From NCBI GenBank assembly GCA_002104895.1, contig MCFG01000072.1, forward strand, positions 102,501-166,500: a DNA stretch of 64,000 nt, given 5' to 3'. Positions 28,440 through 40,400 of this stretch are shown here, one piece after another; positions within the stretch are counted from its first letter, which is position 1, and each line of letters opens with the position of its first letter. The position numbers and the translations under genes are program-made. The DNA comes from Anaeromyces robustus. Lineage: Eukaryota > Neocallimastigomycota > Neocallimastigomycetes > Neocallimastigales > Neocallimastigaceae. The notes below the pieces were generated by a model. That model was not told the origin of the DNA and did no database searches. It saw only the letters and a list, made by a program, of their open reading frames with translations.

Positions 28440-29276
28440 TTTATATATGTTATGAATGATATAATAAATCTCTTTAATTAAATAAATGAATAAATAAATA
28501 AATGAATGAATAAATGAATAAATGAATAAATGAATAAATGAATAAATGAATAAATGAATAAATAAATAAATAAATAAATAAATGAATATATATATATATA
28601 TAAATAGAATTAATATAGTAATATTTTATTTTATTTTATTTTATTTATATTTTCTTTTATTTTATTTATATTTTATTTTATTTTATTTTATTTTATCAAT
28701 TCTATTTTATTTTGTTATCTAATGATTAATTATATATATAATATTATAATATTGTTGTATATTTAAATTGATATTATATATATATACATCGCTTTAATTA
28801 TTAATTATCTAATTCATTTCATTTTTATAAAAGATGATGCAAAATTCATTAAAGGTGATTTTTCTTCATTAGTCAACAACGAATTATTACATTCCAGCTT
28901 TTCATCTGAAACAAATAAAATTACATATTTTGATGTCATTGTATGTAATCCACCTTACTTAACAGATAGAGAAATTAAAAGTTTTAGTAAATCAATTCAA
29001 TATGAACCACAATTAGCATTACTTGGTGGTGGAGAAAAAGGTATTGAATGTTATGAACAAATTAGTGAAGCTATTCAAAAATGTTTAGATAAAAATCTTA
29101 TTTTTGATAGACATAAAACAAATTATTTAATTTTTGAAATTCCATCCAATAAAGGAAAACTTGTCATAGAAAATTGTTTTAATTATCTTAAATTAATTGA
29201 TATTAAAAATGATGAAAATAATTTAAAAAGATGTTTAGTTTATGAACTTCCACCCGATAAAAATATAATTAAATAA
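26100..29276 (+). CDS. Fusion of S4/RluA-type pseudouridine synthase and HemK/PrmC-type protein glutamine methyltransferase, 594 aa
   Basis: Exons 26100-26440, 26885-27029, 27249-27854, 28106-28355 and 28834-29276 join in frame (1,785 nt). Residues about 35-110 are an S4 RNA-binding domain (SKAQSHLACKQGQVLVNGK). Next is an RluA-family core: DELAVVWKPSG (strand before the active site), then SLLDKATSGFVIAAK with the candidate catalytic Asp156, and later GHPIIGNTRY (typical HPi.GD.rY). From residue about 350 a PrmC/HemK methyltransferase begins: FYVNENCLIPRKATEILV, DLGTGSG (SAM loop, Asp401) and NPPY (486-489), the signature for Gln N5 methylation. RluA enzymes modify rRNA/tRNA uridines; PrmC methylates release-factor GGQ. 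The canonical HRLD reads SLLD here. The first ATG after two tiny upstream ORFs was chosen. Confidence 0.85.
28362..28590. repeat. (ATT)n and (TGAA)(TAAA)n arrays in intron 4
   Basis: Intron 28356-28833 starts with about 26 ATT units, followed after 30 bp by TAAATGAA octamers (28494-28590). The Tyr-run open frame is an intron read-through artefact. Confidence 0.9.
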
Positions 29277-32200
29277 TTTAAAAATATTTTTTTTTTATAT
29301 TTCTATCATTTCATATATTATTTTATTATAAATTATATAAAACTATAATTTATTATAATCAATTAATTACTTTATTTTATTTAATTTATTTATTTAATTT
29401 TTATTTATTTTATTTATTTATTTATTTATTTTTTATTTATTTTTTATTTAGTTTAATTTTTGTAATGTATTATATCTATATATATAATAAATATGAAACT
29501 AAAATAATAATAAAATAAAAATTTATTTAAACTTTTTCAAAAATTAATATAAATAATATATATATGTAAATATAGTTTTTCTTTTATTCCATTAATTTTA
29601 GTTTTTTAGATTTGAAATTATTTAAAAAAGGGAAAAAAATAATTAATTAAATAAATAATTAATTAATAATAATAATAATAATAAAAAAAAAGATTACTTG
29701 TTTTAAACTTTTACATTAAATATTTTAATTAAAAATAATCTTTTATTGATTTATTTTTTTTTTTTTTTTTAAATTCGATTTATCTTAAGATTTTCTTTTT
29801 ATTAAAAAAAATTAAAAAGAAAATTAAAGTACTTTAAAATAAAATTATAAATACAAAGATGAATTTAAAACCATTTTTAATTATTAAAATTTTTATATTA
29901 TACTTTAATTTTTATTTTTTTTTTAATTAATATTTTTATATAGTACTTTAATTTTTTTTTTTTAATATAATGTAATGTTTAAATAAATCACATTTAAAAA
30001 ACTAAATTATCCGAGTTAATATATATATATACTTTAAATTTTATAATGTATAATTCCTAATTCTTAATAATAGCTTTTATAATTTTTTTTTTTAATATTT
30101 AAATTCATTTCTGTATTTACTATAATTATTGTAGAATTCATGTTAATATATAATCTCATTAATATATAAAATTTTTAATATACATACATTGAAATAATTT
30201 AATATTATATTTTAATATTTTTGATCATTTAAATTTATAAATATTTTTTTTATTTTATTTTATATATATAATAATCAATAATAAAAAATATTGAATTTTT
30301 TTATTACAAAATATAATTTTTATAATAAATAAAAAAATGTTTTTTTTTTCTTCTTATTATTTATTTATTAATTAAAATAATAATAATAATAATAATAAAT
30401 AATTTTTTTATTATATTTTTATATATACTCTATAAATATTTTATATATATCATATTGAAAAAAAGGAGTCAAATAAAAGAAATCTTTTTTTTCAACCCTT
30501 TATTTGATTTGTTTTGGTATTTTTATATATAAATAATTAATAATAATTTACCAAGTTTTTTTTTTCTTTAATTTTTTCTATAATTTTCTTTTTTTTTTTA
30601 TATTGAGCATTGTCCCAAATTACATTACATAATATATGATTTAAATTATTAAACTATATATTATAAATATGTATTCTAATATATATATTTTATTTAATAT
30701 ATTGATCTATATATATTAAAAAATTATATATAATATATAATATATTAAGATAATATATTATAATATAATTATAATAAATAAAAAATTTAAACAAATTAAA
30801 AAAGTTGTGGATAGTTTTATATACAATAAAAAAACTTTTTTTTAAAATGTTAATTAATAATGACTTCTAAACTTTATATAATAATAAGCAACTTTTTTTT
30901 AAAATGTTAATAATTATTTAATAATAATAAATGTAAATGATTATTTATATTACTCAAAGAATAATATAAAAAATTATGTTGATTTAACGTTTATTATAAT
31001 ATTAATTGATTAGTAATAAAATTTAATATCAATAAATTTTTTTTTATCTATAAACTATTTTATTAGTTTGAATTAGTAATATTAGTATTTTATATTTAAA
31101 TAACACTTTATTCAAAAATTTATTATAGTATTTATTTATTACTTTTTTTTTATTTTTCTAGAATATTAATAAAATGTCATATATTATCATTAACATGTAT
31201 TATCATAATTATTAAAGAATACAAAATAATAATTTATAATAATTTAATATAATATAATAATATTAATATTAATAAATCACATAAAATCACATTGTTAATA
31301 TTAATTTTGTTACAGCAACATGAGAAAACAAATTTTAAAAAAGAAATAATTCAATTAGTATGAAATAAATTAAATAAACAAAAAAAAATATGAAAAAATA
31401 AGGGATATAATATTATATATTATAAAATATTATATTGTATTATATTATATTGTATAATATTATTAATAATTTCATATATAAAAATCTTATTATATATAAT
31501 TTATTATTTATTTATTAATTATTATTCATTATTCATTAGTAATTAATCTGAAAATTCATATGTCAGAGTAAAATAATAATAATAATTATTATTACTAATT
31601 ATATTAATCATAATTTTTAGTATTAGTAATTATAATAGTTTTATTTTTTTTAAGATATATATTATTAATTATTAACCTGTACAACCTAATGGCCTCAAAC
31701 GAAATAATCATGATTTTAGTTTTTATTTAATATACAAATTTTTTTATTTGATTCATTATTTTTACCATAATAATTATAATTATAATTTTTTTTATAATAA
31801 TAATTATTTTTTTATATTATTAATTAATATAACCCAATAGGTTTGTATATACTAAAACATCTTTAATATAACAACATTAAAGTTAGGCCTATTATATTTA
31901 AATAATATAGTTTTATGCTATAATGCAATAACATAAATGAAACGGTCCAATAATTGTTTTTTTTTATATTGTTTAATATATATTAAAATACTTCTGTTAA
32001 TAATTTAACTTTATTTTATATATATACATGTAGTTATAATTATTATTAAAAAGAAACAAAAACACATATAAAACAGAAGAAAAAAAAGGCCGAATGATTA
32101 TAATGCTTGATTAATATTATTTTTAATATAAAATCTACCGCGTCTAACTAATATTTGAATTTTATGAAGTATATTTTTTTTATTTAATATATTATTTCTT

Positions 32201-32542
32201 ATTATACCATTTAAATATGTACTTTTTTTTTTATTGTATCATTGGTATGTTATTAATTATGAATTAAAAAATCATTTGAATATTGATATCATTTATATAA
32301 TAAGATATAATTATGTTGTGATCAATCATTAACAATATTTATATAATCAAATGAATCAAAAAAAAAAAAATTTATTCAATATTATTATTATTATAAAGAA
32401 TATAAATTTTTATTATTTGTTACAGCTAAGTTTTTCTGAAATAATTTAAATTTTTTTTAATATTTAAAATTTTATATTATTATTTATCATAACAATAATA
32501 ATAATTTAAACCCCAATTCATTAATTAGAAATAAAGATGTTT

Positions 32543-32815
32543 ATTATTATTATTTATTTATTTATTTATTTACTTAATTACTTATTCATTCATTTATTTA
32601 TTTATTTACTTAATTACTTATTCATTCATTTATTTATTTATTTACTTAATTACTTATTCATTCATTTATTTATCTATCTATTTACTTAATTACTTATTCA
32701 TTCATTTATTTATCTATTTATTTATCTATTTATTTATCTATTTATATATATATATTTATATATTTATTTATTTATTTATATATTTATTTATTTAGTTAGT
32801 TATTTAGTTATTATT
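32543..32815. repeat. TTTA-based minisatellite with 36-40 bp higher-order unit
   Basis: The segment ACTTAATTACTTATTCATTC recurs at about 32571, 32607, 32643 and 32683, embedded in TTTA repeats, then degrades into TATTTATC units. Confidence 0.85.
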
Positions 32816-32839
32816 TTTTTTTTTGAAAATAGTAAAAAT

Positions 32840-32945
32840 ATTAATAAATTATAATCAATAATAATTCAAAAAATTATTTATTAATAAATTATAATCAATA
32901 ATAATTCAAAAAATTATTTATTAATAAATTATAATCAATAATAAT
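32840..32945. repeat. 41-bp tandem repeat, about 2.6 copies
   Basis: Units starting near 32840, 32881 and 32922 share TAATAAATTATAATCAATAA followed by TAATTCAAAAAATTATTTAT; the first two are almost identical. Confidence 0.85.
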
Positions 32946-34534
32946 AAATTATTAGAATTAAATTAAATTAAATTAATTTAATTTATTAATAAAAATATAT
33001 ATAATAAATATAATAAAGATTATAATTTGTTTTTTTTTATATTTTTTTAGGGTTAATTTTAATATATTTATATAATTTATTATAATTTATTCCATCAATC
33101 ATTTATTCATCATTCGATTAAAAATTAATTTACTTCGACAAGTGTATTTTATCATGATATATATTATTAAATTAACTAAATAAGTTTTTAAATTAATCTT
33201 AATAGTAATAATATATTGGTTAAGTTTATTATAATAATTTTATGTAGTGAAATATGAAAAGAAATTAATAATCATAATAATAAATAAAATCAAGAAAAAA
33301 AACAAAAAAAAAAAAACAAAAAAAAAAAGCAAAAAAAAGTAATCAAATAATAAAAAAAAACATATGAAAAAAAAAAGGTTTATATGATAATAGTTTAAAT
33401 AATAATAATATATATGGTTACAATATATAAATAGTAATTTAATATAAAATAGAATTTACATTTGGTATTAATATATTATACATAATATATTAATATATTA
33501 AAAATTAATCAATTGTAATATATTTTAATTTATTTGATATTATGAATATCGAATATATTATTGTTTATATATTATCATATTTAATATAATACATGAAGAT
33601 TTCTTATTTTCTTAATAATACCAAAAATTAATAAACAATGTTCCCTTTTTTGTCAATAAATAATAATAATAATAATAATATGTATTATTTATATATAAAA
33701 TTATTAAAGAATAATATTAAACAAAATTATATTTACATAATTTTTATATTCTAATATATTCTTAATATATATTATAATATATTGATTTAAACTTTAATTG
33801 ATTTAATAATTAATAATTATTATTATTTAAATATATATAATATATATATATTTTTTAAAAAAAAAAAAAAAAAAAAGAATTAACAGAACAAAAAAAAAAA
33901 AAATAATAATCATAATCTTATAATAATATTAATAAATAACAATTATATAATAATCATAAATAATATTATATATAGTATAATAAATAATAAATATTATCTA
34001 TTTTATTATATTAAATTTAATAAATAATTGTTTTAATTGTTTTAAATTTTAAAATTTAAATTTTAATTAATAATTAAATAATAAAAACAAAAAATTATAT
34101 AAATATAGAAACAATTTTTTCTTTTTTTTACTTCTCTTTTTTTCTTTTCTTGTCTTTTTCAAAAAGTATTTTAATTATAAAGTATAAAAAAAATCTTTTT
34201 TTTTTTTATTTCAAATTTAACAATAAGAAATATAGTAATTAAAACACAATAAAAAAATAAGAGTACAAAAAAAATTAAGAAAAAACATATTAATACATAA
34301 AATAATATAAAACATTTCAGAAAAAAAATTTAAATAAAAAAAGGTATATTATTTAAATTGGTAATAATTTAAAAATTTAAAAATATCTATAAAAGATTTA
34401 TATATAAAAAGATTTTATATATAAAAGATTTATATTATAAAGATTATTTGTATTTAAGTAAAATTAATTAAAAATTAATTAATTTATTCAACAAAATTAT
34501 TCAAAAAAGTTTTAAACAATAATAATAAATCAAA

Positions 34535-35452
34535 ATGCAACAATCATTCGGTAATCGATTAGAAATTTTAAAGAAAGGATATTTAGTTTATAAAAAGAGC
34601 CATAAAGTATATGTTATGTTATGTGCTCCAGTATCTATAGCTGATGTAGCTACTGTTTATCATAGTTTATTCCCAGGAAAAGAAGGAATTCAAAACAGAG
34701 CTGCTATTTTAGGTAACATTGCTTATGCTGCTATGGAAGGTATGTATTAATAATAGTAAAAAATATAAAAAAAAAAAACTTAAAATAATTATTAATAATA
34801 TTTTAATATTAAATAATTATAAAAAAAAAAACTTTTATTTATATTAATAATAATATATATATATATTTTTTATTTTAACTTTTTAATTTAATATATAGAA
34901 ACTCCTGTTATGATTTTATTACAATCAGAAAAAAATGTTACAAGACCAAACTTTGTTCACTTTATTGATGTCATATCTGTTGAAGATGAAGTTGATATTG
35001 GTGCTGCTTGTAGTATTAGAATAAATACTAAAGATCATGTTTTATACTTCTCAGCTACTACAAGTACTGAATATCAAGGTTGGATTAATGCTTTCCAAGA
35101 AGCTTACCGTCAAGCACATAGTAATGATAATTCTATTCAAAATGAAATGGAAGTAGCTAATGAAGGTTTTGATATACCTGAAGTATCTAATAATAGTGGT
35201 ACTAAAGGATTATCTCAAAGTTTCCCTCGTAATTCAACTATTTCTTCTTCTTCATCTAATTTCGGTGGAAATAATCGTATAAGTATATTTTCTGATCTTA
35301 GTACTTCACCAGAACAAGTTAATCGTAGTGCTTCTAAGAAGAATTCTGAACCATTATTTAGTAGATTATTCAGTGCATGTAAAAACCCAGATCCAGATAT
35401 GGCCTACAGAAGAAAAAATAGCAGCAGAAGTCAAAGTCAAGAATCCATTTAA
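34535..35452 (+). CDS. PH-domain protein, 252 aa, two exons
   Basis: Exons 34535-34739 and 34899-35452 (GTATGT donor, ATATAG acceptor) give 759 nt in frame. The protein opens with LKKGYLVYKKSHKVYVML and, after an insert, ends the domain with DHVLYFSATTSTEYQGWINAFQEAY, the last helix and invariant Trp of a pleckstrin-homology fold (residues about 10-155). PH domains bind phosphoinositides or proteins at membranes. The remaining 100 residues are Ser/Asn-rich (SSSSNFGG, SRSQSQES) and look like a phosphorylated tail. No second domain is visible, so it may be an adaptor; target and lipid specificity cannot be read. The long insert containing HSLFPGKEG and a predicted helix in the N-terminal half is unusual for a small PH domain. 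Confidence 0.8.
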
Positions 35453-36825
35453 AAATATATATATATATAAATCATTAGATCATAGATAGAAATGATAAAA
35501 AAAAAAAAACATAAAAAAAAAAAAAAAAAGCAAATAATTTAAGTTTAAAAACAAAGCAAAACAAAACAAAGCAGTATTCTATCTAAATTAATAACAATTA
35601 CCAATATAAATTAATATTTTTTTTCTTAATTTTTTATGATTAGTTTTTATTTTAACACATTCTTTCTCTTAATAAATAATCAACCAAAATCATTTAATAT
35701 AATTTAATTTAATTTAATACTATTTAAAATATATTTTAATAAAAAAAAAATATTTTATATACAATATTGATAATGAAACATAATATTATCAATGAACAAT
35801 TATAGTAGATGTTAATCTTATTATATAAAATATTAGAATTATTATAATACTTACAAAGAAATTTTTTTAAAATTAAAAAAAAGAAAAAATCTTTTAAAGT
35901 ATTACAATAATTTAAAAAAAATTATTATTAAATAGTTAAAATATTTTTTTAATGTTGTTTTTAATATTTTAAGCAATGTTAAAATATATTTTATTATTTT
36001 AACTTTTTTTTTTTTAAGAAAATTCGTTATTATAACTTTATATATATTTTTTATAAATTTTTAAAAAATATTTAAATTTGTATAGAATAGGAAAATCCTA
36101 TTTATTTTTTCTTTTTTTTTTTTTTATTTTTTAAAAACCTTTTTTTTTAATATATTTTGATTATTATCTTATTTTACATCATTATATATATTTATATATA
36201 AATAAATATTAATATATATATATAAAAATTAAAAATTAAATAAAGCAAAAAACTTATTTAAAATAAAATGATATAAAATAATTTGAAAGTTATATTTATG
36301 TTTTTTTATCTCTCTCTCTCTCTCTCTCCATCTCATTTGCTTTTTCTTTTTGTTTTTACTTTTTTTTTTTTTGTTGATTCTTAAATTTTATTGATTTTAA
36401 TAGAGTATCTTTTTTTTTTTTCTCTCTCTCTCTCTCTCTCTCCAATACTTTTACTTTTACTTTTTGTTTTTTTATTTTATTTTATTTTTTTTTTGTCGAT
36501 TCTTAAATTTTATTGATTTTAATAGAGTATCTTTTTTTTTTTTCTCTCTCTCTCTCTCTCTCTCCAATACTTTTACTTTTACTTTTTGTTTTTTTATTTT
36601 ATTTTATTTTTTTTTTGTCGATTCCTAAAGTTTTAACCGAGTAAATTATATTTGTAATAACTTTTATTTCATATCATTATAAATTCATGACAACAACAAT
36701 AACATCAATAATACCATAATAAATGTAATGATAATCATCAAAATAAAATAAAATAAAAAAAAAATAAATAAATAAAATTATTTTTATTGCTTTTTTTTTT
36801 TTGTAAATAGGCATTGCCTTATTAT
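35453..36825. other. Intergenic up to the LINE insertion
   Basis: A/T-rich spacer holding the 3' region of the PH gene, the 122-bp repeats at 36301-36640 and, at its right end, the left target-site duplication of the LINE. No gene seen. Confidence 0.65.
36301..36640. repeat. Minisatellite, three copies of a 114-122 bp unit with a (TC)n core
   Basis: Each unit has a (TC)8-10 run, then TTTTACTTTT-type sequence, a T-rich block and GTCGATTCTTAAATTTTATTGA ending in AGAGTATC. The CCA that closes the TC run lies at about 36328, 36442 and 36564. Copies two and three are almost identical. Confidence 0.88.
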
Positions 36826-36834
36826 CTTGTAAAA
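36826..36834. repeat. Left target-site duplication of the LINE (CTTGTAAAA)
   Basis: Nine bases identical to 42019-42027, which directly follow the poly(A) tail. Together they bracket the element and fix its ends. Confidence 0.85.
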
Positions 36835-36835
36835 A

Positions 36836-36884
36836 CCTCTTCTGAGGACCTGTACTTCCATTCATTTGGAATGCTCAGAAGAGG
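36836..36884 (+). other. Perfect 11-bp inverted repeat at the 5' end of the LINE
   Basis: CCTCTTCTGAG (36836-36846) and its exact complement CTCAGAAGAGG (36874-36884) with a 27-base loop. It starts at base 1-2 of the element and would form a stable stem in the RNA of this AT-rich genome. Confidence 0.8.
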
Positions 36885-37439
36885 GTAAATGCCTGTCGAT
36901 ACATGGCGACGTTAAGGGCATTTTATGAAGTCTCCTCAATAATTGTTCTTTTTTCTAATAATATGTATAAGTTGGATATGCAGGAAATGAGTTATTTGTA
37001 TTTTCTTTTAAATTTACCTTTCATGTATTTCTGTATATTATCACTGTATGAATCCATTGTAATTGCTTTAATTATTGTATGAGCTTGATTCACTCAAAAG
37101 CATGTGCTTATACTTTATTAGAATTTAGAATAGTTATTTTTGAGTTCTTCACCTTTAACTTTTTTTTTAATTTTCATGAATTTAAGAATTTACAAGATTT
37201 CAAATATATTTACATTCGCAAAAAGAGATTTTTATAACAACTATCAATATTCTACAAGTGTTTTTATAATAGAGTAAAGAAGATAAACAATTGATAAATT
37301 TAAACAAAAGAAAAAAAAAAAAAAAAGAAAAAATTTACATTCAGTTATTACTAGTCTACATTTTTAACTCGATTTTTTTAGTTTAGTACTTTCATTTTAC
37401 TTTTTTTATTTTTTTCATCAATATTAAATATAGATCATA

Positions 37440-40400
37440 ATGGTACGAAATTTTTATAATAGTAACGAAAATAGCAATGTTTTTGTTCGTGGATTCCGCT
37501 GTTATGGAACTGATATTAACAACACTAGCATTATCTTCATCAATGGCCTTCACTCATGGACCAATGCATATATGATGGATTTTCTGGAATCAAATCTTAA
37601 GGAATTCAACAAGTACATTCTTTCAGTTAAACGATCTATGTGTTCTAGAGGTTGGTATTTTAGGATCAAAGTTTTATCATCTGACTTTAAATTCGATGAT
37701 TTCAAAAAGAAATTTGTATCATATATCTCAAATGCTAGCTTGTCGTATAGTAATTGCACTCATTATATTCGTAAAAGGTCACTTCAACAGATCAGAAATC
37801 AACTATTTTCTCCTTCAACAAACTTTAATGATTCAATTAATAACCAAAGTAATTCTACAACAAACTTAAATGATTCAATTAATAACCAAAGTAAGTCTAC
37901 AACAAACTTAAATGATTCAATCAATAACCAAAGAAATTCTACAACAAACTTAAATGATTCAATTAATAACCAAAGTAATTCTACTACAACATCCTCACAA
38001 TCTAATACTTCAGATTCTTTCCAACGCAACTCATTAGTTAGTATACACTCTAATCTCAACACTCTTAATTCTATCAAAGATAAGTTTACTTTTTGTCTTA
38101 GTTGGAATACCAATGGATGGAACCACGAAAAGAAAGATAGTATCGAATACTTTATCACATTATTCAAACCTCTTTTTCTCTGTTTTCAAGAAACAAAGAA
38201 CGGTTCTGGTGCCAATAGTAGTCAACCATGTAAAGTCACTATTCCCAATTACCGATATTTTGTTAGAAGAGCCGTTGATAGTATTCCAGGCATGAGAGGT
38301 TTATTTTTAGGTTATCATAAATCTTGTCAAGCAATACTTGAAGAGAATTCATTTAATTACATTATTTCCTTAACTAATTATAATATATACGACTCTAAAT
38401 GCTCTGTTGGAAATGTATATATCCCTGTCAGCTCTCATTCTACACAAGTGAAGTGTGCTTTAGCAGAAGTTATTGATTGGCTTAATATTCATCGTGATCA
38501 TGCTTCTATTCTTGTTGGGGATTTTAACATGAAAACAGTGGACCTTGAAGAAAAAATATCACCGATTAATGGTTGGATAATTTTACCTCTCAATAGTTCA
38601 AGAATCTCTTGGGTTCAAGGTAATTTATCTTCAGATATTGATCATGCTTTGGTTAATTATAAAATGTTGAACCTTATATCTTATGCTTCCTTTATTGATT
38701 ATCACCCAGTCTCTGATCATAAACCAATGTTAGTATATTGTAAGAAAAATTTTGTTGATCTCTCCTTTACTCACCCAAAAAAGGTTGTTCAATGGAATAG
38801 AATTCGCTGTAAGGAAATGAAAAACGATATTGTTGACAATAACAAGTTTGCTATTTTAAATAATGAGATCTTTAATAATCCTTCTCTTTCTATTGATGAT
38901 CTAGTTGATAAGTTTATTAATACTTCTAATTCAATTGCAGAGGACCTTGAAATTACATCTTCTACTGAAATTAGGAAATCAATGTTCCATATGTCACGTA
39001 ATATTTACTGTCTTCAAAGAATCAAAAGCTTGAAGTATCGACAAATTAAAAAGAGCCATTTGGATTATGAACCTAATCAATTTATTATCCTTGTTGCATC
39101 TTATAATAAATTATGCCAATCTATTCATAAAAAATGTAATGAATTTAGAAGACAAAACTATTTATTTTGGATTAAAGTAGGCTGCGAGGCTACCTTAAAA
39201 AATGACAGCAGAAAATCATGGTCATGGATTAAGAAGAATATTAAAAATAACAATCAGGAGTTATTTATACCTCATCCTATCAGAGACCACCAAGATAACT
39301 TAGTGTATAGTACTAAAGATCAATTAGATGTTTGGTGCAATTATTATAAGAAACTTAGTTATGACTCTACTGGACATAGCATGAATAAAAAATTCTGGAA
39401 GAATTCTCCCGCTATTAATCGTATAAAGAGTGGAAATAACATAGTATGGGATATTAACCAAGATATCAGCATTGAAGAAATCAAAAAGGCCATCCTTTCT
39501 ATCCCTAACTTTAAAGCCTCAGGTCCCGATGGTATCCCTATTGAATTTTATAAAGCTTTAATTCCTGATTCCTCTTCGAATGACTCTGTAAATAATGATT
39601 CCTATGTTCCGGCTGGTCTTAGTTGTTTCTGTTTCTTAATTAATCGTATTTGGAATGGTGATTTTCCTATTTTTTGGAATAATGCATCCATTGTTTCTAT
39701 TCCAAAAAAAGGCGATCTTTCTAATTGTGATAACTATCGTGGTATCTCACTTATCAATAATGGTATTAAGATTCTTTCGAAAATTATTGCTTCTAGAATT
39801 TCTGAATATGGTATAAGTCATGGATTCATCAGACCAGAACAATTTGGCTTTCGGAATAAGGAAGAATGTATTAGTCTTTATATCTCTATTCTTTCTATTT
39901 GTCAAAGACGTAAATTCAAAGGGGAAGATACTTATATAGCTTTTCTGGACCTTAAAAAAGCTTACGATTCTGTGCCCATATATAACATCTTGTCGAAAAT
40001 TTATACTCTTGGTATACAAGGAAAATGCTTTCAATTTTTGGAGAACCTATATCTGTCTTCCAAAGCTTGTGTTAAAATTAATGGACAATTTTCCGATTCT
40101 TTCAGAATACTTAAAGGAGTTCGACAAGGATGTCCCTTATCTCCTATACTTTTTAATTTGTTTATCAACGACATCTTCAACGATTGCCTGCATAATGGTG
40201 TGAAAATAGATACTGAATATTGTTGTGGAGGATTATTTGCTGATGATATTGTTCTTTGTGCCCCTAGTAGATCTCGTATGAACAAACTTCTTCGTTTAGT
40301 TGGTAAATGGGCTAAGGACAACGAGATGACTTTTGGAATTAATAAATGTGGCACATTAGCTGTTAGACATGAAAATTCGGAATATATTCTTAGAGAGGAC

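Larger units (their letters stand above)
29277..34534. other. Long intergenic region, no gene seen
   Basis: 5.3 kb of A/T-rich DNA with stops in all frames. Notable contents are the tandem repeats at 32543-32815 and 32840-32945 listed separately, AAT patches and homopolymers. Slightly richer islands near 31670-31700 and 31830-31960 (for example CCTGTACAACCTAATGGCCT) show no open frame or RNA fold I can name. Confidence 0.6.
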
